DNA of 64,000 nt from Devosia litorisediminis (GTDB lineage Bacteria; Pseudomonadota; Alphaproteobacteria; Rhizobiales; Devosiaceae): positions 389,927 to 453,926 of the forward strand of contig NZ_JAGXTP010000003.1 in NCBI RefSeq assembly GCF_018334155.1, given 5' to 3'. Shown here piece after piece: positions 20,370-28,558 of this stretch. A program made the position numbers and the translations under genes. The first letter of the stretch is position 1. Every line of letters starts with the position of its first letter. Under the pieces are notes generated by a model. That model saw only the letters and a program-made list of their open reading frames with translations. It had not been told where the DNA came from and made no database searches.

Positions 20370-20437
20370 GCGATAGGCCCCATGCAAAAGGGCGGCCGAC
20401 CATGTCGACCGCCCCCAGACATCTCGCATCTTGAAGT

Positions 20438-20560
20438 CTACTTCTTTGCCGAATTGCCGGTGCTGCCTGAGCCAAGACCGGTAATCGGCTTGGCGGCTTC
20501 CACCTTGTCCTTCTTCGGCTTCTTGGCTTCTTTATTGCTGCGCATCTGACCCTTGGCCAT
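20438..20560 (-). CDS. 40-aa basic small protein
   Basis: Encodes MAKGQMRSNKEAKKPKKDKV and then a short Gly/Ser-rich tail ending NSAKK; strongly basic, no membrane segment. GAGGAG lies about eight bases upstream of the ATG at 20560. The MAKGQMRSNKE-type opening recurs, as I recall, in small uncharacterised proteins of related bacteria. The Lys-rich segment suggests nucleic-acid or ribosome contact, but that is inference. It is convergent with the small exported peptide. Confidence 0.65.
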   Translation of the reverse strand: MAKGQMRSNKEAKKPKKDKVEAAKPITGLGSGSTGNSAKK

Positions 20561-20647
20561 CTCACATTCTCCTCAGTGCCGGCCAGAGGGCCGACATCAA
20601 TACCGATTTGACGCTAGACCTGCCCCCTTGCGCTGGCAAGGGCTAGA

Positions 20648-21496
20648 CTATTTGGCGGCCTGACAGCGCCCGCTTGGCGCCAGCGCGGCAATCGCGCGCG
20701 GATCGCACCCGGTCTGCAGGAAGGTCAGCCAGTCATTCTGGTCGCCGTAATAGGCGTTGCGGTCAACTTCGCCCCGCACACCCCGCACCACGCCGGTCTG
20801 TGTCCACTGCCAGAACGTCCAGGTGCGGTTCGAATAGCGCTCATGGGGCTCGGCAGCGGTTGAACGCAGCCAGAAGGCATTGGGGAAATACTCGCCTTCG
20901 AGCACATCGCGGTGAAAGTTCATATCGGTATAGATCAGCGGCAGCTTGCCGGTGTGGCGCTCCATCACGTCGAGCATCAGGCGGATCTTTTCGAGCGCAT
21001 CGGCGCGGCTCGGCTTGTTCTTGCAGCTCGAGTGATTGTTCCACTCCAGATCAAGCACGGGCGGCAGCGCGTCGGGATCATTGGGCACATTGGCGACAAA
21101 CCAGGCCGCCTGTTCGGAGGCCAGCGAACACCAGGTCATGAAGTGATAGGCACCGCGCGGCATGCCGGCATCGCGTGCCCGTACCCAGTTTGTGCGGAAA
21201 TTGGGGTCGAGGTAATCCTTGCCCTCGGTCGCCTTCATGAAGACGAAATGGATGCCCGACTGAAAGGCGGTACGGAAGTCGATATTTTCCTGATAGCGCG
21301 CCACGTCGATGCCCTGCACCGGCATGCCGCGCGCCCGGTCGACGCCCGAATGGGGCCGGTTATCGCCCTGAATGGGGCCATAAAGTCCGCCGCCTGACGA
21401 GCAGGCTACAACAAACCCGGCCAGCAATGCGGCCACGGCACCCTTTGCGATCGCGGAATACGAGGGAAATGGGCGGCTGAAAACCATCTGGGGCAA
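20648..21496 (-). CDS. GH25 family lysozyme-like lipoprotein
   Basis: A 282-residue protein. A hydrophobic N-terminus ends in the lipobox-like VVAC (Cys about residue 32), so it is probably a lipoprotein. From about residue 60 it is a GH25 muramidase barrel: GIDVARYQENIDF carries the first catalytic Asp, FVFMKATEG is typical, and PPVLDLEW carries the acidic pair on the central strand. FWQWTQTG near the end is also a GH25 signature. It would cleave peptidoglycan in the periplasm, probably for remodelling. Confidence 0.9.
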   Translation of the reverse strand: MPQMVFSRPFPSYSAIAKGAVAALLAGFVVACSSGGGLYGPIQGDNRPHSGVDRARGMPVQGIDVARYQENIDFRTAFQSGIHFVFMKATEGKDYLDPNFRTNWVRARDAGMPRGAYHFMTWCSLASEQAAWFVANVPNDPDALPPVLDLEWNNHSSCKNKPSRADALEKIRLMLDVMERHTGKLPLIYTDMNFHRDVLEGEYFPNAFWLRSTAAEPHERYSNRTWTFWQWTQTGVVRGVRGEVDRNAYYGDQNDWLTFLQTGCDPRAIAALAPSGRCQAAK

Positions 21497-21669
21497 ACTC
21501 TACGCAGGTACAAAATCTGCATTTGAATCAACATGGCGCGGTTAATGGATGCTTAGGTTAACCAGTAAGGCAGCTGGCGTGGTTAACAGGCCATTTTCCG
21601 TTCGCTTTACGTTCTTGTTCCCATCGACATGCTTTGCTAGATTTGCCGCAGGGTTTGGGGGAACAGGCC

Positions 21670-23192
21670 GTGGTCACCCGTGTTGCCACTGTAGCGTTTG
21701 AGGGCATTGAGGCTGTGCCGGTCGATGTGCAGGTGCAGATCGCGCCCGGCATGCCCAAGTTCATTCTGGTGGGTCTGCCCGACAAGGCGGTCAAGGAAAG
21801 TGGCGAACGCGTCCGTGCCGCGCTCGTCGCCTCAGGCATCGGCTTGCCGCCCAAGCGCATCACCGTCAATCTCGCACCGGCCGACCTGCCCAAGGAAGGC
21901 AGCCATTACGATCTCCCAATCGCGCTGGGCATCATGGCCGCCATAGGCGCCCTGCCCCAGGATGCGCTGGATGGCTATCTGGCATTGGGTGAACTGGGAC
22001 TCGATGGCCGCCTGGCCCATGTCGGCGGCATTCTGCCCGCCGCCATTGCCGCCCAAGGGCGCGAACTGGGCCTGATCTGCGCGGCGCAATCGGGCGCCGA
22101 AGCCGCCTGGGCCGGCGAGGATCTCGATATTGTTGCTGCCGACAGCCTGTTGGCGCTGGTCAATCATCTGACTGGCCATCAACTGGCACCGCGCCCCTCG
22201 CCACGCAAGTTCGTGCCCACCAGCGGCCTGCCTGATCTCAACGAGGTGCGTGGCCAGCTTGTAGCCCGCCGTGCCTCGAAGTGGCTGCCGCTGGTGGCCA
22301 TAACCTTTTGATGATCGGTCCCCCTGGGGCCGGCAAATCCATGCTTGCAGCACGCCTGCCCTCCATCCTGCCACCGCTCAATCCACGCGAACTGCTCGAT
22401 GTGTCGATGATCCAGTCTATTGCGGGGGAGCTGGTGGGTGGGGCCATATCGGATCGCCGCCCCTTTCGGGCGCCGCATCACTCGGCCTCCATGGCCGCGC
22501 TGGTGGGCGGGGGGCTCAAGGTGCGCCCCGGCGAAGTCAGCCTCGCTCATAATGGCGTATTGTTTCTCGACGAATTGCCCGAATTCGCTCCCGCCGTGCT
22601 CGACAGTCTGCGTCAGCCTCTGGAGGCCGGCGAGACGGTGATTGCCCGCGCCAATGCCCGCATCAGCTATCCCAGCCGGGTGCAACTGATCGCGGCGATG
22701 AACCCATGCAAATGTGGCCTGGCAGGCACGCCCGGTCACACCTGTCGTCGCGGCAAGGCGTGTGCCGATGACTATCAGAGCCGCGTCTCGGGACCGTTTC
22801 TGGATCGTATCGATATTCGCATCGATGTCCCCGCCGTCACCGCCGCCGATATGATCGCCCCCGGCACAACCGCTGAAAGCTCTGCTGAAGTCGCGGCGCG
22901 CGTTGCCAGAGCGCGCGAGCGCCAGCGTCAACGCTTTCTCGAGCACGGGGCACCCGGCGTTTTCAACAACGCCGCCGCTGGCCCCAGCCTGATTGAATCA
23001 GTGGTCAATCCCGACGAGGCCAGCCAGACCCTGTTGCTGCAGGCCGCAGAGCGCTTCAATCTCTCCGCCCGCGCCTATCATCGGGTTCTCAAAGTGGCAC
23101 GGACCCTGGCTGATCTGGCCGGCGTCGACCGGGTTGAGCGCCCGCATATCGCCGAAGCGCTGAGCTATCGGCTCAATCTGGGGCAAGCCTGA
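21670..23192 (+). pseudogene. comM: ComM/YifB family Mg-chelatase-like AAA+ ATPase, broken by a single-base frameshift
   Basis: ComM is a hexameric helicase that helps integrate DNA during transformation. Starting at GTG 21670 (VVTRVATVAFEGIEAVPVDVQ), the first frame runs to about 22310 and ends out of frame after LNEVRGQLVARRAS. The rest continues in another frame from AAAGGHNLLMIGPPGAGKSML (Walker A) through FLDELPEF (Walker B) and CKCGLAGTPGHTC to the normal end. The expected junction A-L-E-V-A-A-A-G-G would need one extra C near 22274-22276 (GCCTC should be GCCCTC). Everything else looks intact, so it is either a fresh mutation or a sequence error. Confidence 0.88.
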
Positions 23193-23647
23193 TGCGACAT
23201 CGCATTTCCTCCGGGGCGCTGGTGATCCGCGATGGTCGCCTGCTGCTGCTGCGCCATTTCAAGCCGGACCGCTATGACTTCTGGGCCCCGCCTGGCGGTG
23301 GTGTGGAAGGCAATGAGACCCTCGAAGCCGCCGCCGAACGCGAAACCTTTGAAGAAACCGCGCTGCGCGTGACAGCGCGACGTCTGGCTTATCTCGACGA
23401 GGTCTGGAGCCCTGATGACCGCACCATGAAATTCTGGTTTCTGGCTGACTACTGCGCTGGTGAAATCGACCTGGGCAGTAATCCTGCGCTCGATGAGTCC
23501 ATTATCGAGGCTGCATGGATCGGACCAGGCGATCCCCTGCCGGGCCGTATGGTATTCCCTGCCTCCCTGCACGACCGGTTCTGGGATGACCTGGCGTCGG
23601 GGTTTGAACAGCCAGTGCGCCTGGCGCTGCAACGCCAGCAGGTCTGA
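23192..23647 (+). CDS. NUDIX hydrolase
   Basis: A 151-residue protein with a full Nudix box: GGGVEGNETLEAAAERETFEET fits G-x5-E-x7-R-E-x2-E-E. These enzymes hydrolyse nucleoside diphosphates linked to another group, and the substrate cannot be told from the box alone. The ATG overlaps the comM stop as TGATG, so the two genes are co-translated in one operon. Confidence 0.9.
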   Translation: MRHRISSGALVIRDGRLLLLRHFKPDRYDFWAPPGGGVEGNETLEAAAERETFEETALRVTARRLAYLDEVWSPDDRTMKFWFLADYCAGEIDLGSNPALDESIIEAAWIGPGDPLPGRMVFPASLHDRFWDDLASGFEQPVRLALQRQQV

Positions 23648-23834
23648 GGGGGTAAGACCTGTGCATAACTGCGTGGATAAGTGTTTCACGTGAATCCGTC
23701 TGGTTACGCGTTGCCAACGGGCTGAGGCTCTCGCCCGGCCCAATGCTGGCCATTTTTGTTGACCAAGCTGCTTTCCGATCAGACCTCGTTAACGCGCAGC
23801 GAATAAGTCTGTGGCCTGAAAGTAGTAGGGTGTG
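23648..23834. other. Intergenic region with two DnaA-box-like sites beside a parS-like site
   Basis: This 187-base gap holds TGTGCATAA at 23660-23668, a full match to the DnaA-box pattern TTATNCACA read on the minus strand. It also holds CGTGGATAA at 23672-23680, an eight-of-nine match to the strong box TTATCCACA. They are 12 bases apart and followed at once by parS-like site 4. The remainder has no gene. It could be a minor DnaA-binding locus or part of an origin. Confidence 0.5.
23682..23697 (-). other. parS-like ParB-binding site 4
   Basis: On the minus strand GGATTCACGTGAAACA matches canonical parS at 14 of 16 positions and contains the shared 14-mer. It is intergenic, directly beside two DnaA-box-like sequences. 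Confidence 0.82.
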
Positions 23835-24464
23835 ATGACGCGTTCTGGCGAGCTGGTGCAGTGGAATAATAAGGGCGGCTACGGCTTCGTGCGCGATCAG
23901 GCGGGCAATGATTTCTATGTCCACATTTCCAAGCTCGTTGATGGCCAATTGCGCCCCCGCATTGGCGATCAGCTGACCTTTTCTATCGCTACCGGCCGCA
24001 ATGGCCGCCCTGCCGCGATCAATGTCGCGGTGTCCCAGGCCGCCCCACTACCCAATCGGACAATGCGCGACATCAAGCGCTCACCGAGCTCGTTGTCGAG
24101 CTACAAGGTGGGGCTGCGGACTGCGGCGGCCACGGTGATGACCCTGCTGATTCTGCTGGCCATAGCGACCGAGCGTGTGCCGGTCTGGTTTGGTGGCAGC
24201 TATGCCCTGATGGGAGCGGCATCCGCCCTGCTCTATCGCTTCGACAAGCTCTATGCGCTCAGCGGCCGATGGCGGGTCAGTGAGACCAATCTGCATGTCG
24301 TCGATTTCTGCTTTGGCATTATCGGCGGGCTGGCAGCCCAGGAAGTCTATCGCCACAAGACGGTCAAACCGCGCTTTGTTGCCGCCACCTGGACCATTGC
24401 GCTGGTGCATGTGATCGGGCTGGCGGCGCTGGCCCTGGGTTGGGTCAGCATCGCCTTGCCCTGA
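23835..24464 (+). CDS. Cold-shock domain plus DUF1294 membrane protein
   Basis: A 209-residue two-part protein. Residues about 1-65 are a cold-shock (OB-fold) domain: GELVQWNNKGGYGFVRDQAGNDFYVHISKL keeps the RNP1-like GYGFV and RNP2-like FYVHIS nucleic-acid contacts. Residues about 95-209 are a DUF1294 module with three or four hydrophobic helices, including LYRFDKLYALSGRWRVSE, the family motif. This fusion is widespread in proteobacteria; its role is unknown. Start is ATG 23835; a GTG one codon earlier is also possible. Confidence 0.88.
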   Translation: MTRSGELVQWNNKGGYGFVRDQAGNDFYVHISKLVDGQLRPRIGDQLTFSIATGRNGRPAAINVAVSQAAPLPNRTMRDIKRSPSSLSSYKVGLRTAAATVMTLLILLAIATERVPVWFGGSYALMGAASALLYRFDKLYALSGRWRVSETNLHVVDFCFGIIGGLAAQEVYRHKTVKPRFVAATWTIALVHVIGLAALALGWVSIALP

Positions 24465-24469
24465 GTCGG

Positions 24470-25753
24470 CTAGTGGAACTGGGCGGTCTCGGTTGATTCG
24501 CCCATTGCGGTCGTGGCGCTCTTGCCCTGGCTGACTGCCATCGAGACCGCATCGAAATAGCTCGTGCCCACTTCACGCTGGTGCCGCACCGCTGAAAACC
24601 CATGCTGTTCTGCCGTGAACTCGGCCTGCTGCAGCCGGGAATACCCCGCCATGCCATCGGCCTTGTAGGCGCGGGCCAGCTCAAAGGTGGACAGGCTCAG
24701 ATTGTGGAAGCCGGCCAGCGTGATGAACTGGTATTTATAGCCCATCGCCGCAATCTCGCGCTGGAAGCTGGCCATGGCGGCCTCGTCCATATGCTTGGCC
24801 CAGTTGAAGCTGGGCGAGCAGTTATAGGCCAGCATCTGTTCCGGATGCACCTTGCGCACCGCTTCAGCGAACTTGCGGGCTTCGGCCAGATCGGGCGTGC
24901 TGGTCTCGCACCAGATCAGATCGGCATAGGGCGCATAGGCAATACCGCGGGCAATGGCAGCATCGATACCGCCCTTGAGCCGGTAGAACCCTTCGGCGGT
25001 ACGTTCGCCGGTGACAAAGGGTGCATCCTGCTCGTCAATGTCGGAGGTGATCAGTCGGGCGGCTTCGGCATCTGTGCGCGCCATGATCAGCGTGGGCACC
25101 CCCATCACATCGGCGGCCAGCCGGGCGGCATTGAGCGTGCGGATGAACTGGCTGGTCGGCACCAGCACCTTGCCACCGAGATGGCCGCACTTCTTCTCGC
25201 TCGCCAGCTGATCCTCGAAATGCACGGCGGCCGCGCCCGCTTCGATCATTGCCTTCATCAGCTCGAACGCGTTCAGGGCCCCGCCAAATCCCGCCTCGGC
25301 ATCGGCAATGATGGGCACGAAGAAATCCAGATCCGTCGTCGAAATACCGTCGGTGCGCTCCATGGTCTGGATCTGGTCGGCCCGCTGCAGCGCCTTGTTG
25401 ATGCGCTTGACCACGGCGGGCACGCTATCGACCGGGTAAAGGCTCTGGTCAGGATACATATTGCCGCTGCTATTGGCGTCTGCCGCCACCTGCCAGCCCG
25501 ACAGATAGATCGCTTTGAGCCCCGCCTTGACCTGCTGCACCGCCTGATTGCCGGTAAACGTGCCCAGCGTCGGCACAAAGTCTTCATTCTGCAGCAGGTT
25601 CCATAATTGCCTGGCGCCGTGCTCGGCCAAGGTGTGGCGGATGGGCAATGAACCCGCCAGCCGCTCCACATCGCTGGGCGCATAATTGCGGGTAATATTG
25701 CGCCAACGATCCGGGGCGTAGTCGGGGGCGGCAAATTTTGGTTGGTCGAGCAT
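24470..25753 (-). CDS. aceA: Isocitrate lyase
   Basis: Splits isocitrate to glyoxylate and succinate, the first glyoxylate-shunt step; 427 residues. The catalytic loop [13 protein letters not shown] contains the active-site Cys, and [12 protein letters not shown] and [11 protein letters not shown] are typical. Malate synthase is not in the window. Upstream, on the same strand, is a small gene of 76 codons, then a divergent fatty-acyl-type regulator, so control by acetate or fatty-acid supply is likely. Confidence 0.97.
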   Translation of the reverse strand: MLDQPKFAAPDYAPDRWRNITRNYAPSDVERLAGSLPIRHTLAEHGARQLWNLLQNEDFVPTLGTFTGNQAVQQVKAGLKAIYLSGWQVAADANSSGNMYPDQSLYPVDSVPAVVKRINKALQRADQIQTMERTDGISTTDLDFFVPIIADAEAGFGGALNAFELMKAMIEAGAAAVHFEDQLASEKKCGHLGGKVLVPTSQFIRTLNAARLAADVMGVPTLIMARTDAEAARLITSDIDEQDAPFVTGERTAEGFYRLKGGIDAAIARGIAYAPYADLIWCETSTPDLAEARKFAEAVRKVHPEQMLAYNCSPSFNWAKHMDEAAMASFQREIAAMGYKYQFITLAGFHNLSLSTFELARAYKADGMAGYSRLQQAEFTAEQHGFSAVRHQREVGTSYFDAVSMAVSQGKSATTAMGESTETAQFH

Positions 25754-25805
25754 GTTTTCCTCCTCAGGGCATGGCTCCGCCGGTCCGGTGGGCCGGCGTA
25801 TTCAG

Positions 25806-25821
25806 TGATTCACGTGGAACA
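25806..25821 (+). other. parS-like ParB-binding site 5 (one core mismatch)
   Basis: TGATTCACGTGGAACA matches canonical parS at 14 of 16 positions but has G instead of A just after the CACGTG core. It lies between aceA and the 76-codon gene upstream. Confidence 0.65.
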
Positions 25822-25859
25822 AAGGGGTGTGGTCTGCTGTGCGCTGTCGATTGGCCTGT

Positions 25860-26090
25860 CTACGAAGCCAGCACCTTGCGGCTGAAGGTGGCAGCAATCA
25901 TGCCGTCGCCGGAAAACAGCTCGGTGCTGCCCTGCCCGCCCACCAGCGAAAACTGGTGCCGCCCGATCTTGCCGGCAATGGCATAGCCCTGGCTGGCCAG
26001 GTTACGGGATTTGAACTGGGCCATGGCCTCAACGGCGGTCGGGGCAATGATGGTCAGGTATTCTTCGCGTTCGCTGATTGAAGGGCTCAT
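25860..26090 (-). CDS. Small hypothetical protein (76 aa) upstream of aceA
   Basis: A short soluble protein beginning MSPSISEREEYLTIIAPTAVEAMAQFKSRNL, with a mixed alpha/beta look and SQGYAIAGKIGRHQFSLV in the middle. GGAG lies about eight bases upstream of the ATG. It sits between isocitrate lyase and its probable regulator, in the aceA direction, and would be made under the same control. I do not recognise the family. Confidence 0.65.
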   Translation of the reverse strand: MSPSISEREEYLTIIAPTAVEAMAQFKSRNLASQGYAIAGKIGRHQFSLVGGQGSTELFSGDGMIAATFSRKVLAS

Positions 26091-26113
26091 CCGAAAGTCT
26101 CCTCGTTTGTTGT

Positions 26114-26223
26114 CTGTAAAGATTTGACAAATGCCTCAAACATGCAAGGAATAAGCGCATAAGGCCCAGTAAACCTGTAAAGTGCGACACAAGTCGTCAT
26201 GTCGTTTTGTAAATACTGTAAAG
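26114..26223. promoter_or_regulatory. Three direct CTGTAAAG repeats in the aceA-regulator divergent promoter
   Basis: The eight-base motif CTGTAAAG occurs at 26114-26121, 26175-26182 and 26216-26223, with TTTGTAAA at 26206-26213 just before the last. The stretch is much more AT-rich than its surroundings and lies between the small aceA-side gene and the divergent regulator. The repeats are good candidates for binding sites of that regulator. Confidence 0.55.
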
Positions 26224-26254
26224 AAAATGCTGGCAAAATTGCCGGGAGGAGCCG

Positions 26255-27661
26255 ATGAACGAGCATGCAGACATGCAGATTGGCGGGCGCATCAAGCGCC
26301 TGCGCCGGACGCGCAAGTTGGCGCAGGCTGATCTGGCTGCGGCGCTGGGTATTTCTGCCAGCTATCTCAATCTGATCGAACACAATCGGCGCAAGGTCAC
26401 CGTGCCCTTGCTGTTTGCCATTGCTGGCCATTTCGGCGTCGAACCGGGTGAACTGGTCGACAGCGATGAGGGACGCTTGCTGGGCGATCTGATGGAAGCC
26501 TTTGGCGACGACATCTTTGCCGATAGCGACGTGACGAACCTTGAAATCCGCGATCTGGCCCAGGCCAATCCGGCGGCCGCCCGCGCCATTCTCAAGCTCT
26601 ATGACCGCTATCGTCTGGTCGCCAAATCCAGTGGAACGCCCGCCGCAGAGGGCGCCGGTGAACCCTTTCATCTGGCAACGGACGCGATTTCCGACTTCCT
26701 GCAGGAAAATGCCAACCACTTCCCGGCGCTTGAGGCAGCCGCAGAACGTGTTCGCGCCGATATTGACCGCTCGGGTGACAGCTTCGAGTTCGGCCTGCGC
26801 ATCTATCTGCTCAACGTGTTCGGTGTCGAAACGCGACTGGCCTCATTGCCCCACGGCATTGCCCGCCAGTTCGACGAGCGACGCAGCCACCTGCTGGTCT
26901 CCGACATTCTGCCCACCGAATCCGGTTTGTTTCTGGTGGCCCATCAACTGGGACAGTTGGCGGTGGCAGGTGAAATCGAGGCGATTATCGCGGCGTCGAG
27001 CCTGCCCGAGGGCGATGCGCCAATCCTGGCGCGCAATGTGCTCTCGGCCTATTTCGCCGCCGCGCTGATCATGCCCTATGAGCCGTTTCTGCGTGCCTGC
27101 CGCGACTATCGCTACGATATCGAACGCGTTGGGCGCCGTTTTGGCGCCAGTTTCGAGCAGGTCTGTCATCGCATGACCACGCTGCAACGCCCTGGTGCAT
27201 CGGGCATTCCGCTGCATCTGGTGCGCACCGATATTGCCGGCAATATCTCCAAGCGCTTCTCGCTTTCGGGCATCCATATTCCGCGCCATTCGGGCGCCTG
27301 CCCGCGCTGGAATATCTATTCGGCGTTTCTGGCGCCAGAACGGATCAATATCCAGCTCAGCCAGATGCCTGACGGGCAGCGCTATTTCTGTATTGCCCGC
27401 ACCATCGTCAAAGGCGACCACCGCTACAATGCGCCGCGCCGCTATATGTCGATCGGTCTGGGCTGCTCGATCCACCATGCCAAGGAGCTGATCTATTCCG
27501 ATGGCATGGACCTGACCGGCGACAGCCAGATGGTCCCGATCGGCGTGGGCTGCCGCATCTGTCCGCGCATGGAATGCGGCCAGCGCGCCCATCCTCCGGC
27601 CGACCATCGCTTCGAGCTCGATCAGGCCAACCGCCCCGAAAGCCTCTATGCCCGGATGTAA
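26255..27661 (+). CDS. XRE-family short-chain fatty-acyl transcriptional regulator (RamB/ScfR type)
   Basis: A 468-residue regulator. Residues about 8-65 form an XRE helix-turn-helix (RIKRLRRTRKLAQADLAAAL, ISASYLNLIEHNRRKVTVPLL). The middle carries an IrrE/ImmA-like (DUF955) region, but the HExxH zinc motif reads VAHQLGQLA, so a protease function is unlikely. The C-terminal DUF2083 part has conserved cysteines (CPRWN, GCRICPRMECGQRAHPP). RamB of Corynebacterium, of this family, controls glyoxylate-shunt and acetate genes. Divergence from aceA supports the same role here. Confidence 0.85.
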   Translation: MNEHADMQIGGRIKRLRRTRKLAQADLAAALGISASYLNLIEHNRRKVTVPLLFAIAGHFGVEPGELVDSDEGRLLGDLMEAFGDDIFADSDVTNLEIRDLAQANPAAARAILKLYDRYRLVAKSSGTPAAEGAGEPFHLATDAISDFLQENANHFPALEAAAERVRADIDRSGDSFEFGLRIYLLNVFGVETRLASLPHGIARQFDERRSHLLVSDILPTESGLFLVAHQLGQLAVAGEIEAIIAASSLPEGDAPILARNVLSAYFAAALIMPYEPFLRACRDYRYDIERVGRRFGASFEQVCHRMTTLQRPGASGIPLHLVRTDIAGNISKRFSLSGIHIPRHSGACPRWNIYSAFLAPERINIQLSQMPDGQRYFCIARTIVKGDHRYNAPRRYMSIGLGCSIHHAKELIYSDGMDLTGDSQMVPIGVGCRICPRMECGQRAHPPADHRFELDQANRPESLYARM

Positions 27662-27667
27662 CCGACT

Positions 27668-28378
27668 TCAGGACCGATCGGGTCCGAGATGGTGAAATTC
27701 TTTGGGCCAACTGTCGCGCCATTCGCGCTCCAGCACTGCCCGGCGCTTGCCATAACGCTGCTCTGTCACCGTTAGCGTCACGATGCGGTCAGTGCGAAAA
27801 TTACGGAATGCATTGCGCAGGCAGCACCAGGCGGCAATGGTTTGCTTGCCCTCATAATAGGCCAGCTGCACCGGCCAGATGGTGCGCTCGGATGGATTGC
27901 CAGCCTCATCGGAATAGGCAATGCGCAGCGCCCTTTCGGTCCGCATCGCCTGCCGCACCTGCCCCAATATCGGCATCGGTTTTTTGGTGCTCCACACCGC
28001 CACGGGCCACAGCCCGGTATCATTGATCCGGTCGCGCAGGTCTTCGGGCGAGGCAGTGGCAATCTTGGCCAAAGCATTGTGGGCGGCGGCCCCCAACCCA
28101 TCATCGGGTTGTGCCCCGACCCAGCGCGCGCCCAGCACCAGCGCTTCGAGTTCTTCGGGGGTAAACATCAGGGGCGGCAGGAAAAAACCGGGTTTCAGCA
28201 TATAGCCAACCCCCGCTTCGCCATCGATCGGGGCACCCAGCCCGATAAGAGTCTGGACGTCGCGATAGAGCGTGCGCACCGAAACGTTCTGCTCCTCGGC
28301 CAGCGCGGCGGCGGTGACCGGGCGTCGGTGGCGGCGCAGGGCATCCATAATGGCGAACAGCCGCTCGGTCTTGTCCAT
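27668..28378 (-). CDS. YafY-type transcriptional regulator with HTH and WYL domains
   Basis: A 236-residue protein. An HTH_11 domain lies at about residues 6-60 (ERLFAIMDALRRHRRPVTAAALAEEQNVSVRTLYRDVQTL). A WYL ligand-sensing domain follows from about 130, where the usual W-Y-L is replaced by VQLAYYEGKQTIAAWCCLR, a common variant with RTDRI later. GAGGAG lies upstream of the start. A 20-base palindrome about 100 bases upstream may be its operator. Its regulated genes are unknown. Confidence 0.88.
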   Translation of the reverse strand: MDKTERLFAIMDALRRHRRPVTAAALAEEQNVSVRTLYRDVQTLIGLGAPIDGEAGVGYMLKPGFFLPPLMFTPEELEALVLGARWVGAQPDDGLGAAAHNALAKIATASPEDLRDRINDTGLWPVAVWSTKKPMPILGQVRQAMRTERALRIAYSDEAGNPSERTIWPVQLAYYEGKQTIAAWCCLRNAFRNFRTDRIVTLTVTEQRYGKRRAVLEREWRDSWPKEFHHLGPDRS

Positions 28379-28482
28379 GACCAGATCTCCTCAGCCGCTC
28401 CGGCACCCCAGATCGCTGGAACGGCGCCGCGCGCTGCACCAGCCAGAGCCGTCCGGACACGCTTGGTTCGTGCCATTCTCGC

Positions 28483-28502
28483 CTCCTGCACTATTGCAGG
28501 AG
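28483..28502. promoter_or_regulatory. 20-bp perfect palindrome upstream of the YafY-type regulator
   Basis: CTCCTGCA-CTAT-TGCAGGAG, eight-base arms with a four-base spacer, lies between the regulator and galM. No T run follows, so an operator is more likely than a terminator. Confidence 0.4.
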
Positions 28503-28558
28503 CATCATCTCACCACGCTGCTGACGGGCGGTGGCAGCAGCGTGGCGCAGGTCAGGTC

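Noticed and set aside
28195..28476. Open frame MARTKRVRTALAG... on the minus strand with an AGGAGG site
   Set aside because: Almost all of it overlaps the YafY-type regulator in another frame; the ribosome-site likeness comes from the palindrome at 28483-28502.
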